From: Moniliophthora roreri
Taxonomy: Eukaryota; Basidiomycota; Agaricomycetes; Agaricales; Marasmiaceae
Assembly (NCBI GenBank): GCA_001466705.2
Contig: LATX02000003.1
Coordinates: 1-64,000, forward strand
Direction of reading: 5' to 3'
Length of the DNA stretch: 64,000 bases
The position numbers were made by a program, and so were the translations under genes. The stretch's first letter is position 1; the number at the start of each line of letters is the position of its first letter. Shown piece by piece: positions 35,281 through 46,399 of the stretch. Under the pieces are notes generated by a model. The model saw nothing but the letters and a program-made list of their open reading frames with translations. It searched no databases and had not been told where the DNA came from.

Positions 35281-36346
35281 ATGACCACTTTTCACCGGAA
35301 GGTAGTACCACCTATCAATTTACTGTACGTCCACCCGGTAAAGTTATCTCGGCTCGCGCACTCTCTGATCGCAGTTGTACGCGCAGGTTTTACGCCAAAG
35401 ATCACTACCGCTAAGCAAGCTATACATCTAGCGCTTGGAACCCGCAAAGGAAAAGCGCCAGTACTCGTAAAGATGGCATGGTGTCACCACCGTTTATCAT
35501 TACGAACGACTACACTTTCGTCGGAAAAAGTCGGCAGCGTACCGCTCGCATCCTTATCTTGCTCTCCATATGCACCTCCGTTGTTATGCTCCAACTGTCC
35601 CTTCATGACAAAGGCATCGCATCCCGTTATCCACGCCCGTCCTCCTCATCATTCACCATGTGGTATTGCTCCTGCGAGTCTTCTCGCAGGACTGTTGTTC
35701 ATCAGATTCTCCCAGCTTCCGGCGTCACGTTCTGTATTGCGGGTGTGACTATTGCTCTTGTAAAGTTCCACACTATGCCTCCAGAACTGGCTTTGTACGA
35801 TGCAACACCCGCACTGACCATGAATGGGAAATCTGTTCACGGTGCAATGGTGACAGTGACTGCTCAAACGGTTCCATAAATCGTGCACGTCATGCTACTG
35901 AGTGTCATTGCCTGGCGATCCTGGATAGTGCACGAGGGTGCTATCGAGGTGGGTATCCATTTTTGCCATCGTACTGCTACATCGCTGACCCATATCAACG
36001 AACAGCTTTCAGACGAGAATGTTGGTAGCTGGACCTATTCGGAATCAGCACTGCCATGCTCATTGGCCACAATCGTTCCACTCCTGTTCATTTGTTCCAA
36101 CGAGCACTCGGATATAGTCATCACTCTCATCACACATCGTCATGCACCACGCACCACGGTCTGACCATCCTGGTGTACACTGACACCAACAATGGCATGC
36201 CGCTCGTCCCCCAGCTAGCTCGTGAAGAGGTGTTTGACCTAGCTGCCATCGCCCGGCCGTTCATCTTGACTCTGAAAGCCAGGATTACACAGCTGGTGGT
36301 ATTATTCGACGCATGGTGTGGGAATGCTGGCAGAGTAGAGGTGTAA
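35281..36346 (+). pseudogene. Possible multi-pass membrane protein remnant
   Basis: Protein-like hydrophobic stretches occur in successive plus frames: TARILILLSICTSVVMLQLS at about 35540, ASGVTFCIAGVTIALVKF at about 35720, LLSVIAWRSWI at about 35890 and ALPCSLATIVPLLFIC at about 36050. The final one reads LTILVYTDTNNGMPLVPQLA and ends at 36346. The pattern recalls basidiomycete seven-helix proteins of the DUF6533 kind, but I could not assemble a clean spliced frame. It may be a spliced gene that I failed to resolve or a decaying one. Confidence 0.25.
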
Positions 36347-37131
36347 TATTCAGCTGCACAGGAGCGTTAGTGGTGGTAATGACTGCCTTCGTGGTAAAGA
36401 TAGCTTCGAGGGTATTCAGGAAGCAAGGCTTCGATATCTAGGCAATATAGGGATGATCACAGAACCCACGATGTAGATAAAACATTCTTTGTACCGTATT
36501 TATTTTTTTAACAGCAATTGCACTGCACGTGACACATTCCGCTCACCGTCGACGGGACCAAATTCAAAGACTGTTTTTCAACTTCCATGATATTGAACCT
36601 GCTCCGTATCCCCTCCCCCAGACATACCTTCTTAATACCGCGTTACCAACTCGTCGCAATTATCGCCCTTGACTTTTATCTGAATTTGTTCTAAGACGAA
36701 CGAGAACATGATAGGCGCGAGGGCTTCAACAGGTCTGTCAAAAGCTGATGTACGAAGCAACTGGGTAACCAGTAAGTTTCTTTTTGCTTCTTTGTGTATC
36801 TTGAATGCTGATCTTTTAATTCTAGGGGCAGTCACCAGTGCTCAGTCTTAGCTCAAAGAGAAAGGAACATGTTCTGCCGAACTGCTTGACCCATTGTCAA
36901 GGAATAGCATGCATTGCCATGCACAGAACAATGGCGTCTGTACTGGCGTCTATGGCCAAATTACTCATTTTTGTTGGTTGGCCCGTGATGTCTTTACAGG
37001 GAAGCATCTTCTCACTTCACGTCACGCACAGCATTTTTGTCAGAAGTACAAAGAGGGCTCGCTACTCCCCATCCCCGCCAACCGCCACCTTGCCATTCCC
37101 CACTCTCAACGCTAACAGTAGTTCGTAGTCA
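36347..37131. other. Intergenic
   Basis: No supported gene. It includes the upstream region of the next gene. Confidence 0.4.
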
Positions 37132-38040
37132 ATGGCTTTCTTTGCGCATGCAAGCGGCGTCAACATATCCGGTGGTTCGTTCAACAACGTACAACGTGAT
37201 CAGCATAATACCTATCATAATACGACGAACACATACCAGGATTCGAATAACGTCCATGATACAACGAACTACAATTCATTCAACCGCAGTACATCCTCTT
37301 TCCCCTCATGACTAAGCCTACCGCTGACGGTTGGCGACAGAAACCCACAGAATGGCATTCCAAGATGACAGACGATATCAGTACCAGCAAAACAATTGTG
37401 CGTATGTTATTGTCTCGGTCGAGTTTATATATTGACATGGATTGCGATCTCAGTAAATGTCAATCCTCAAGCACAACGGAATCCATCGCAGTCCGGGTCG
37501 AATGAATACCAGTACCATCAACAACATCTAGCCCGCGCCACAGGCAGATTCAGTCCCTGGGTCGACCAGGAAGATAATGAGGATTATCCGTACCCTCATC
37601 CACCGGCTTCTGCGCCACCGCTCATGATAGAGGAGAATCCACGCACCTATCCTTATCCAGATCTTGTCAATGATATCTTAGCCGGCCAGAGGAAAAAAAA
37701 ACCTGGCTACACCCCTGCCCATTCGAGGCATGGGTATCAATACCGACAGCAGCAGCAGCAACAGTATTACGAGGAAGACCCAGAGGCGCATGAAAACAGC
37801 TGGCAAGCAAATGCTGCACGGTATCGGCAGCAACCAGCTCAGTTGAATGTTCACGACCCTCAACCTCAACCTAAACCTCAATACAGGTCGACAAATCCGT
37901 TCAACCCGTTTGTAAATCGGAGTCAGGATAGTGCTTCTGCACCTCCAATTATCGAGAGGGACGAGGATGGTATGGAAGGTATAGAAGAAGAGCGAGACGA
38001 AGAGGTAGTTTGGGATCCACGTAAGCCGGAACGGCGATAG
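37132..38040 (+). CDS. Gln/Pro/Asn-rich disordered protein with SGGSFNNV motif
   Basis: Exons 37132-37288, 37341-37397 and 37454-38040 give 266 residues with matching phases. The N-terminus reads GVNISGGSFNNVQRDQHNTY, sharing the SGGxFNxV motif with the protein at 30385. The rest is rich in Gln, Tyr, Pro and Asn. It includes a CAG-rich stretch (RQQQQQQYYEE) and an acidic end with EEERDEEV-type composition before RKPERR. No enzymatic domain is visible. It is probably a disordered protein of unknown role. The second intron's donor and acceptor were chosen to avoid stops, and alternatives exist. Confidence 0.6.
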
Positions 38041-38698
38041 AGTGGCGGTGGTGTACAATACTCAGATACCCTGCTGTGAGTTATGCATCAGGGCGTTGAT
38101 TCTGGATCCTTCTACATCATTGCTTTTGTCATGTACTTCTAACGAATCATGAAGACCGTTAAAAAGCAGTTACCGGTTTCGCCGGTTTCGCGTCCTCCAC
38201 GACAACCATGATATTCAACACAAGACATTCTCTCCGATGTTGTCGCGAAGACCGTCGGACTTCATCAGCACGCTCATTTTTAGCAAGGTTAGCACAGGAC
38301 GCCAAATCGAAATTGCATTCAAAGCCTGGATTCAGCTGGGCGTTGGATTCAAATGATTAAAGCTTAGTCACGGCACCTGTATACCTCTTTCGTGGATTAG
38401 GTTTCAAATTCTGAATCTTGTTTGCCGCCCAAGGTCTAATATTGCATCAGTCTGCATGGAATTAGCTCTTCACAAACCTAAATGGTAGTAACATGACCTT
38501 ACCCTGTAGGCGCGTCACCGGGCATACTGACGCTCCATATACATGACAGACAAGCACCCCAAATTGCTCCAGTGAGTTAATCGTTCCTCTTGTGGTCTAC
38601 AGACTAAAATCAACGTTTACATTTGTCGTCTAGTACAGTCACGATTCTCATGTATATAAATCTGACGTTTTCGTTCCCGGAGGGTTCACTGCATAACT
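38041..38698. other. Intergenic upstream of adenylation-domain gene
   Basis: No gene is seen. A TATA-like element lies at 38653-38661. Confidence 0.45.
38653..38661 (+). promoter_or_regulatory. TATA box of adenylation-domain gene
   Basis: TATATAAAT, 38 bases upstream of the start codon at 38699. Confidence 0.5.
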
Positions 38699-40660
38699 AT
38701 GGTTCCTTTACGCACCCACCTCACCAACCTCCAATATGCGTGCTCCCTTTACTCTTCTGCTCCAGCTTTCAGGATACCTACTTTCGACCATGAGAGCACC
38801 ATTTCGGGCTACTACGCTATTACATTTGCGGAATTTCAACAGGATGTCGAGAAATATGCTCGTCACTGGTCAACCAGGTTGCAGAACGACGGAATAAAAC
38901 CCCGCTCTGTTATTGGGCTTTGGTAGGTGACCAGGGACTTCCTTTTCTTCACGATACTCACTCGTCATTACGCAGTCTGAAAGGTCTGGCATACACAGAC
39001 GTTCTCCACATTTACGGTCTTGGGAGAGCAGGTTACATCGCACAATGTTTCAGTCTCTTCCCATCTGCTATCGAAGTCGTTGCCTCTCTCTTGAAGAAGT
39101 CGAATGCGAAAGCGCTGATTTATCAAGATGGATACTTCAATGCCAGTGCTTTGGTGAGTTAGCTCAGAATGTTGCCTGGAACCACCTTTGAACTGATTCC
39201 CCAGGGTACTACCGACGTCTCGACCACCTTAAAGGTGTACCCTTCAGTCCAGAAGATACCAGAAGAGGTCGAAGAAATTGACCTTCTGATGCTCAAGGAT
39301 AATCGTCCGGAGGACGTCGTGATGATGTTTAATTCTACTGGTTCTACATCTGGCATACCAAAGTTTGTGCCTATCAGCTTCAAGCAGATGGACGCATTGA
39401 TTGCGAAAGCGGCGTTTACCTGCGTTCCGTCCGATCCGAAACGGCGCGACGTGAATTCTTGGATGTACGTGTCTTTGTCCTGTGGATGAACCCTGATTCA
39501 TACTACAGACACTAGTGGGAGCGTCTGTCATATGGGCCAGTTTGGCTGTAAGTTTACCTTCCTGACGTTCCCATGGATGAGGTTAAAATCACTCACTGTC
39601 CTAAACATAGTCCTTCTAAGTAACGTATACTATGGAACATGTACAATTCAGCAGACAAGTGCTACCCCATCCCCAACTGAAGTCAAGGCAATGGTCAAAC
39701 TGGGCGCACTAAATCGAGCATGCATGTTCCCCGCATTGGTTTCTAGGCTGCTCAAAGAAGCCCGCGACGACCCAGAGCTTCTCGACGCTCTCGTCTCTCT
39801 GGATTCCATCATTCACGGTGGGGCTTTTGTTCCCAAAGATGACGAGGATTGGGCTAGGGAGAAGGGCGTCAATTTGGTAGTAAGTCTTTTGATCGATGTC
39901 ATTATTTTCCGACTCAGACGAGTTCCCACCTCGATCAGAACATATACGGGTGCACTGAATTAGGCATTCCAGTTCTTTTGAGCAAGGGTCTCCAAGTTGC
40001 TGATCCCGACTACCTACTTCCCATACCCGCTACTAGACACGACGGCACGCCCCTTCTTTCATACCGATTCGAGACTGTGCCTGGAGATGCCGACTCCGTT
40101 GATCTCAAGAGGCTGGTGGTTCTCCCAGACTCGGGTGACATTCCCGATCGCTCTCTATGCCAGGATAACGGGCGATACGACACTGGAGACTTATTCGAAG
40201 AAGCAGAACGGGGAAAATTTACCTGTCGAGGGAGAAATGACGATTGGATTAAAATGGCCAATGCGTGTAAATGCGATGCAGCGTCAGTAGTCTCTTTTCT
40301 CTAGTTCGCTCATCCGTCAATTGAGCGCTCCCAAATAGGTCCATCGAAGCAGACGTTCGGAAGACTTGCGGTAATCTGATCGCGGAGTGTATCATTGTGG
40401 GCACTGGCCGCACTTCGCCAGCGCTTGTTGTTGAAGCCGCCAGTGGAGGTCTCGATGCTGGGCTTAGGGAAAAGATTTATCAACAGATTGCTGCCTCGGA
40501 CGCTCACTCGAGGCGTCTACCACATGAAAAAATCGCTTCAGCCGACAGGATCTTGGTCGTACCCCTGAACTCTCTCGCGAGAACTGCAGCGAAGGGGAAC
40601 GTGAGGAGAAGAGCGACAGAAGAGGCATTGAAGGAGCAGTTGGATGTGCTTTATGTATGA
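38699..40660 (+). CDS. Stand-alone AMP-forming adenylation domain (NRPS-like reductase type, truncated)
   Basis: Exons 38699-38922, 38976-39153, 39205-39464, 39516-39547, 39611-39879, 39939-40282 and 40339-40660 give 542 residues. Core motifs of the ANL superfamily are present in order: the A3-type loop NSTGSTSGIPK, the segment GSVCHMGQFG, A5 NIYGCTELG, A7/A8 GRYDTGDLFEE with RGRNDDWIKM, and the terminal PLNSLARTAAKGNVRRR (A10-like lysine). It should activate a carboxylic or amino acid as an acyl-AMP. Close basidiomycete homologues usually continue into a thiolation and a reductase domain. Here the protein stops right after A10 and no further domain is visible downstream, because the minus-strand oxidase 3 follows after 230 bases. 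It is either a natural stand-alone ligase or a truncated NRPS-like gene. Confidence 0.8.
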
Positions 40661-40890
40661 TTCAATTATTCCAGGGGTTTCTACCATTTTCGGGTTCCAC
40701 ATCAATAACATCTGGTGTTGAGAACTCGACGACGATAAATATATTGCGTTAAATACTTCTGAAGAATTATGTACAGAACATAATTTGATACCGATTAAGT
40801 ATCTGCTTTAGCACCAATGCTACGCTAAGAAAGGAGCGTGTGTGTTTGTGTTTATAAGTTATCGGGTTAAATACTATGTCTGCTCTTAAT

Positions 40891-42712
40891 TTAGAGACCA
40901 ATGGGACCATCAGTGAACTGCACGTTGAATCTAAACATCACATAGAATGAGTTCACGCTCAGCACACCGAAACTAGATCCACATACCTTTCAGGATCATA
41001 CTTGGCATAGGTTTGCTTCAAGAATTCGTACTGTCCATATGTGGCGAAGATGTTCTGGTGGGCATCGCACTCGTTCAAGAAGAGAGGAAGGCCAGGTGTG
41101 GGTTTGATCCTATATCCAAGGCATTAGTTATCTGAAGTATGAGAGATGCGGGTATAGAGAGACTTACTGTTGAAGGAGCTGCTTCTTGCTCTCGAGGATG
41201 GCACTAGGTGGCTCAACAACCCCAGGGCTAAGCGTCTGCATAATCTGGATAACTGCATATCCACCGGTGACAGGGGCGTCTATTGCGTTCCCGCCACGCT
41301 GACGGCCAGCGAGAATCTGTGAGTCCGGAATGGGGGTGTAGGTGAGCGCAGTGTTGGACAATTGATCCTTGTGCAAGTTGGTGAAGTCGAGGTTGGCCTG
41401 GATCGCGTTAACGAACGCATCTTCGTCAGTACCCGCGAAGACGGAGGAACCGTAGATGTAAGTAGTGCCATGGGCATCTTCGTTGGGGTACGTTTCGAGA
41501 ACGATGTCGGCGTAGCTCATAGGCTTGATGAAGGATTCCGAGGAAGGAATTGACAGGAGTTCTCCGAAAATACTTTCAGGGAGTTCGGTATCATGGTAGA
41601 AGAGGTTGACTCGCACGACCCGTGTGATTGCTCCATCGACGACCTGTTCAACAACTGCGACGAAGATGGCTAAGGAGAGAATAAGGTCAGAAGTCTTGAT
41701 TTTTTTTAGAGAGGACGAGAAATACTCACTACCGTTGGGGTCCTTAACTTCACGAGTGTAACGAGCAGTGGCTCTTATGACGGCCTCAGTCGATGATTCA
41801 GGGTACTGAGAAAAGGGGGGGTCAGATGAAGCTTGAGCCAATCACAGAGAACAACTTGCCAGAATATATCCACCGGTCCAAGTCTTATCATCCCTGGTTC
41901 CACTGTGGTAAGCATCGACTTCGTAGCGAGTGACAATTCCGAATCGGTTTCCTCCACCCTTGAGAGCCTTGAAAAGATCGGAGTATTCGTTATTGGCAGT
42001 GGCGGTGACGACAGTTCCGTTAACCAAGACAACATCAACCTCCCTGAACATGTCGGCGCCCCATCCAACGGCAGGCGATAGGAAACTGATACCACCGCCC
42101 AGCAAGAAACCTCCACCAACGTGTCTATGAGGCCATCAGTGTGAAGACCAGAATGTTTAAAGACCAAAACTTACGTAGCTCTTCCGCCAACGGGAGCGAC
42201 ACCTTGAGGAGCAAGAGCAGCAATAGTTTCGCCCCAGCGGATACCGGGTTGAAGCGTGATAGTGTCCCTTTGCGCATCATAGGATGCATCCTTCATGTTC
42301 TTGAAGTCAATGAGGACACCTCCCTGAACGCTACATTATACACGTCAATCTCTGCAAACTGCTTGAGGACGAATGATACATACGCATTCCAGCCTTTCAT
42401 AGCACTATGTCCACCAGCCAATACAGCGTATCTTGCTTTCGCACTGTAAATGGCAGCCATCGCGGCGCTAACATCTGCGGTGCTAGTTGGAAGCACAACA
42501 CATGTGGGCACCAAAGCGTTATTGACCAAGTTCAGAGGCGAGTCAATGGAGTCCTGGAGTCCGGTGCCAGCTGTTTGCACGATCTGCGTTCCCAGTGTAG
42601 AAAGAAGGGAGGTGCATGCAGCATCTCCAGCATTAGCAGCCGGCAGAGCTTCGGCTGAAAGGAAGAAACGAGCAGAAAGGAGAGCCAGACCGATCCAAGA
42701 ACTCAGAGGCAT
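40891..42712 (-). CDS. Secreted berberine-bridge-like FAD oxidase 3 (different subfamily)
   Basis: Exons 42712-42384, 42330-42175, 42124-41860, 41805-41730, 41669-41168, 41109-40987 and 40930-40891 give 496 residues. A signal peptide (MPLSSWIGLALLSARFFLSA) is followed by the FAD PP loop with LAGGHSAMKGWN, where H102 is the likely flavin link. ATHVGGGFLLGGGISF is the second FAD segment, again without Cys. KYDPERFNVQFTDGPIGL forms the C-terminus. The seven-exon layout and sequence differ clearly from oxidases 1, 2 and 4, so this is an older lineage. The intron after exon 3 has a GC donor (41859-41858, GCAAGTT); a GT alternative four bases later gives a stop. The 60-nt intron 4 is in frame if retained. 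It faces the adenylation gene tail to tail and oxidase 4 head to head. Confidence 0.88.
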
Positions 42713-43932
42713 CTTCGGAAGACAGGAAGATGGAGGAAGTGCTTGGTACTTCACAATTCTACCCCGACGCTTTTATCCATTTCATGAAATCAGGTTCATT
42801 TGTTTGTGTGAAAGTGAGAAACTCACCAGAGGAACACCATATCCACGGACGTAACCGACAAAATCAGTCCCATTCAATGTCAATAACCGTCGGTACGGCG
42901 ACGCTGTGCAAGAACCATACCTACAGGGAGTACCGTCCGTCCCCCATTTACCTCTTGATGTCCGAACGGCGGCCTGAGGCGCATCACTACTGGTGGTATA
43001 CGGGGTTGTGATGACCGGGTCATAATCTCGAAACTGAGGTTTGACAGTCAGTGTTGCGTCCAGGTGTAGACTTGTCGTCTACAAGTTCACCGAGACCAAA
43101 CAAAATCGCTAATTTATGCGTACATAGACCAACGGGGATCCCCAGGCGGAGAATGCGAATTTGAAACATTCTATCATAGCAAATGTAAATCCGGAGTTAT
43201 TGATGTAGGAAACGCCAAGAAGATTTTCAGAGTAGTAGCTTTCCAATAGCGAAGGAAATCCGACGAGACGACGAGAGGCTATTCGGTGAATCAAGACAAG
43301 GACATAGTTACAGCTTGAATGTGGGACACGGAGATGGAGGTCGGAGGTGAAAGTTAGAGTCCCGAATCCGGATCGGAAAATGTCGGGCCGTGGGAAAGAT
43401 CAATTAGCCATGCTTACTCCGGCCCCCGAACAAGCGCACCTCTCGCGCTGCGGCACTGAATCTGAATTCGAATAGCCTCTTCCTCGCTAATCGTCGAAAC
43501 TGCATCTTTCTTTTCCTTCGCTCCATCGTACGGTCAGACTTCGAATGACTCAAGTCGCGTAAGATCTCCTATTTCCTGCAGTCACATCGGTCTTGACACA
43601 CAACTTGAGTATAGCCTGGACTCTCTTACATCGGTGATTAACCATCCCATCACGTCGCCTTCCGCGAACCATTGCGCGTTCACCAGCCCTGGGAGTCTAA
43701 TCAACCACTGCCTCATGGTTAGCGGTAGCTCCGTCGCTGACGGTGTCAGCTAGGTCAAGCATTATTCTTGCACCGCGGAACGAAAAACATGGAAACCTGT
43801 GCAAAGTAGGCGATAGCGCTCACGGTTTGCCTGGATATAAAATGACTTTCGAGGAGCCGGTATCTTTCACTGGTCTTCGTTCCATCTTTTTTTTCTCCCT
43901 GGGCAACTTTTGGCTTTCCACCCTCGACAAAG
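42713..43932. other. Divergent promoter region between FAD oxidases 3 and 4
   Basis: 1,220 bases without a supported gene. A TATA box for oxidase 4 lies at 43836-43842. Confidence 0.5.
43836..43842 (+). promoter_or_regulatory. TATA box of FAD oxidase 4
   Basis: TATAAAA, about 97 bases upstream of the start codon at 43933. Confidence 0.45.
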
Positions 43933-45562
43933 ATGAAATCGATCCTTCTATCTTCGATCCTCTTAGGTGCAACTGCCAATGCTGCCACCCTTGCTGCTAA
44001 GAGAGCTGCTGCCTGCGTGAGTAGCCTCCAGTCAACTCTCAATTGAAAGTTAAGACACCTTTCTCTAGTGTGATACTTTACAGCAACAGCTCCCAGGCAA
44101 GGTCTTCCTGCCAAACTCGCCTGAGTACCAAGAAGAGCAATCTTCTTACTACTCTGCACTGGTCTCGCAACAAAGCCCCGCCTGCAGAGTTAGCCCGACG
44201 AGCGCCCAGGATGTGTCTACAACTTTGCAGACACTCAAAGCTGGTGAATGCCAGTTCGCCGTTCGTTCCGGTGGACACATGCAATGGAAGAGTTCGAACA
44301 ACATTGATGCGCCCGGAGTCGCCATCGACATGAGCAGGATGAACGCCATCTATATCTCAGCTGACAAGAAGGTCGTCCAGGTCGGCCCTGGTAACCGTTG
44401 GGGTCCAGTTTACGACGCGCTTTCTCCAGACAACCTTATCATCGTCGGTGGCCGGTCTAACACTGTTGGTGTTGGTGGTTATTTGCTCGGAGGTCGGTAT
44501 TCTCTTTGTTTTGATGCTGTTCTGCTAGACTCATATCTCCTCTCGCAGGCGGTATTTCCCACTTGAACGCTCAGTACGGTCTCGCTGCCCAGAACATCGT
44601 CAATTACGAGATCGTTCTCGCTGACGGAACCATCGCCAACGTCAATGACACTAATCCCGACCTCCACACTGCGCTCCAAGCTGGAAGCACCAACTTCGGA
44701 ATCGTCACTCGTTACGACCTCGCTACCTACCCTCGTCAGGGTATGTGGGGTGGTCTCCGAAGCTACGACATTTCGGAGGCTCGCAACTTCTTTGAGGCTA
44801 CCGTGACATTCATGGATGCTCAAGTTGACGATCCGATTGCCGGAGGTATCATCATCAGTATGACCAACGAAACGATGTCTGCAACCATGGCGTACTGGAA
44901 CGGCGAGGGTCCACAGTCGAACGCCTTCGATGAGATCAACGCCATCCCCGCTACCGTCGACCGCGTCAAGCCTAACACCACTCAGCAAGAGCTTTCAGGC
45001 CTTGTTGATGACGCATTCCCTGGAGGCCAGCGTGCCTTGACCAACATGCTCGGATTCAAGGCTGATGTTCAATTCGCCCTGGATCTTGACGCAAAAGCAC
45101 GCGAGCTCTTCGCACCTTTCGAGAACGAGGACATCTTCTGGGCATCCACCTTCCAGCCGTTCGGAAAGGCCGTCAGCCGGGCTGTTGCTTCCAAGCCTCA
45201 ATTCCAAGGTCTCGAGGCTAATGTTGACAACCACGTCTTCGGTTAGTATTTTGTCACTTCATTTTTCTATTCGCCGTACTGACTCGTTCCTCCTAGTCTT
45301 CGGCATTGCTGCCTACTACGATGATGCCGCCCTCGATGGACCTCTTGACCAATGGATCCGGGACCTCATTGCCTGGGGTACCGAAGAATCCAAGGCCAGA
45401 GGTCTCGAGGCACCTTGGCTCTACTTAAACTATGTCCTTCCTTGGCAACCAGTTTACGAATCATTCGGTGCTGCCAACCTCCAGAAGATGAAGGATTTGA
45501 AGAACCAGTATGACCCGGAGAATGTCTTTGGACGTCTCTGGCCTGGAGGCTTCAAGCTCTAA
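43933..45562 (+). CDS. Secreted berberine-bridge-like FAD oxidase 4
   Basis: Exons 43933-44016, 44069-44492, 44549-45241 and 45297-45562 give 488 residues, exactly the length of oxidase 2. The signal peptide MKSILLSSILLGATANAAT is followed by a Lys-Arg site before AAAC. The FAD loop CQFAVRSGGHMQW carries the probable covalent His. GVGGYLLGGG lacks the second-site Cys. The C-terminal BBE region has YLNYVLPWQPVYESFG and ends VFGRLWPGGFKL. It is a close paralogue of oxidase 2, with only scattered changes and longer shared blocks such as the MWGGLRSYDISEARNF region. The substrate is unknown. Confidence 0.9.
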
Positions 45563-46399
45563 GCACTCTTCATTTCGAGTTTTTGTACTAAAACCTGTCC
45601 CTCTCTAACTGGTAATATTCTCGGTTATTGTAGCATAAAAACTGTCCAGTAGTATTCCATATTGTATAGCCAATAAAAAAAAAAAACTTGAATCATTTTG
45701 ACATGGTCTGATTTTGGTCCGACTTTACTATTAGGCGCTTATGAAGGCCTCTTCTCTTCTCCCATCTTGGCTTTGCCTCCACGCTGCAGCTCGCATTCAA
45801 GTCAACTTCGACTGTTTTCCGCCCAGATTCCCTGATGCAAGTACAAAGATACCGAGCCTTCCGTTACACTCGCATCGATAACGGATTGGTTCACGACCGG
45901 GTGTGTGTACATTGACCTTGAACCTGTCAGGTTAGGTTCTGAACACGTCGTGTTTCAGCTTATACCTTTTCCCCTCCAGCACCCTCCACAAATGAGAATA
46001 CACCACTGCTATTCAATTCCATTGATACATGGTCTTGGTGTGCAACTCACAGACTCCTGGAAGGCATGGGTAGGGTAGGGTCCGCTTATTTTTCTTGGAG
46101 GTAGAGATATACATTCCGAAGGAGGTGACAAATTTGAACTACAGTACGTCAGGAGAGAGTTTTTTGTCTTCCTTTTGTGGCAAGCTGAGACCTCTTTGTT
46201 CCACAGGCGCTACTCTCCCTGCCATACATGGTCAAAGCGTTGGTCACAAGCAGGCCGCGGTCCTATCTTTCTCCCCAACTTACAATAGCAAATACAACAA
46301 AAGGTTCGAGTGCGACCCAAGCGTCGGTCATGTAATGCTATAAGTTCCCTGGGTGTTATATGCTACTCACTATCATCTACTCCCTACTAGTCATCCACC
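45563..46399. other. Intergenic
   Basis: The 3' flank of oxidase 4 with an A-run at about 45675-45687, then the F-box promoter region. No gene is supported. Confidence 0.45.

Noticed and set aside
39509..39515. First AG after the donor at 39465 as acceptor in the adenylation gene
   Set aside because: Using the AG at about 39508 gives an immediate stop. The AG seven bases later restores GSVCHMGQFG.
22193..45562. Cysteine-linked bicovalent flavin in the BBE oxidases
   Set aside because: The expected Cys is absent in all four second FAD segments.
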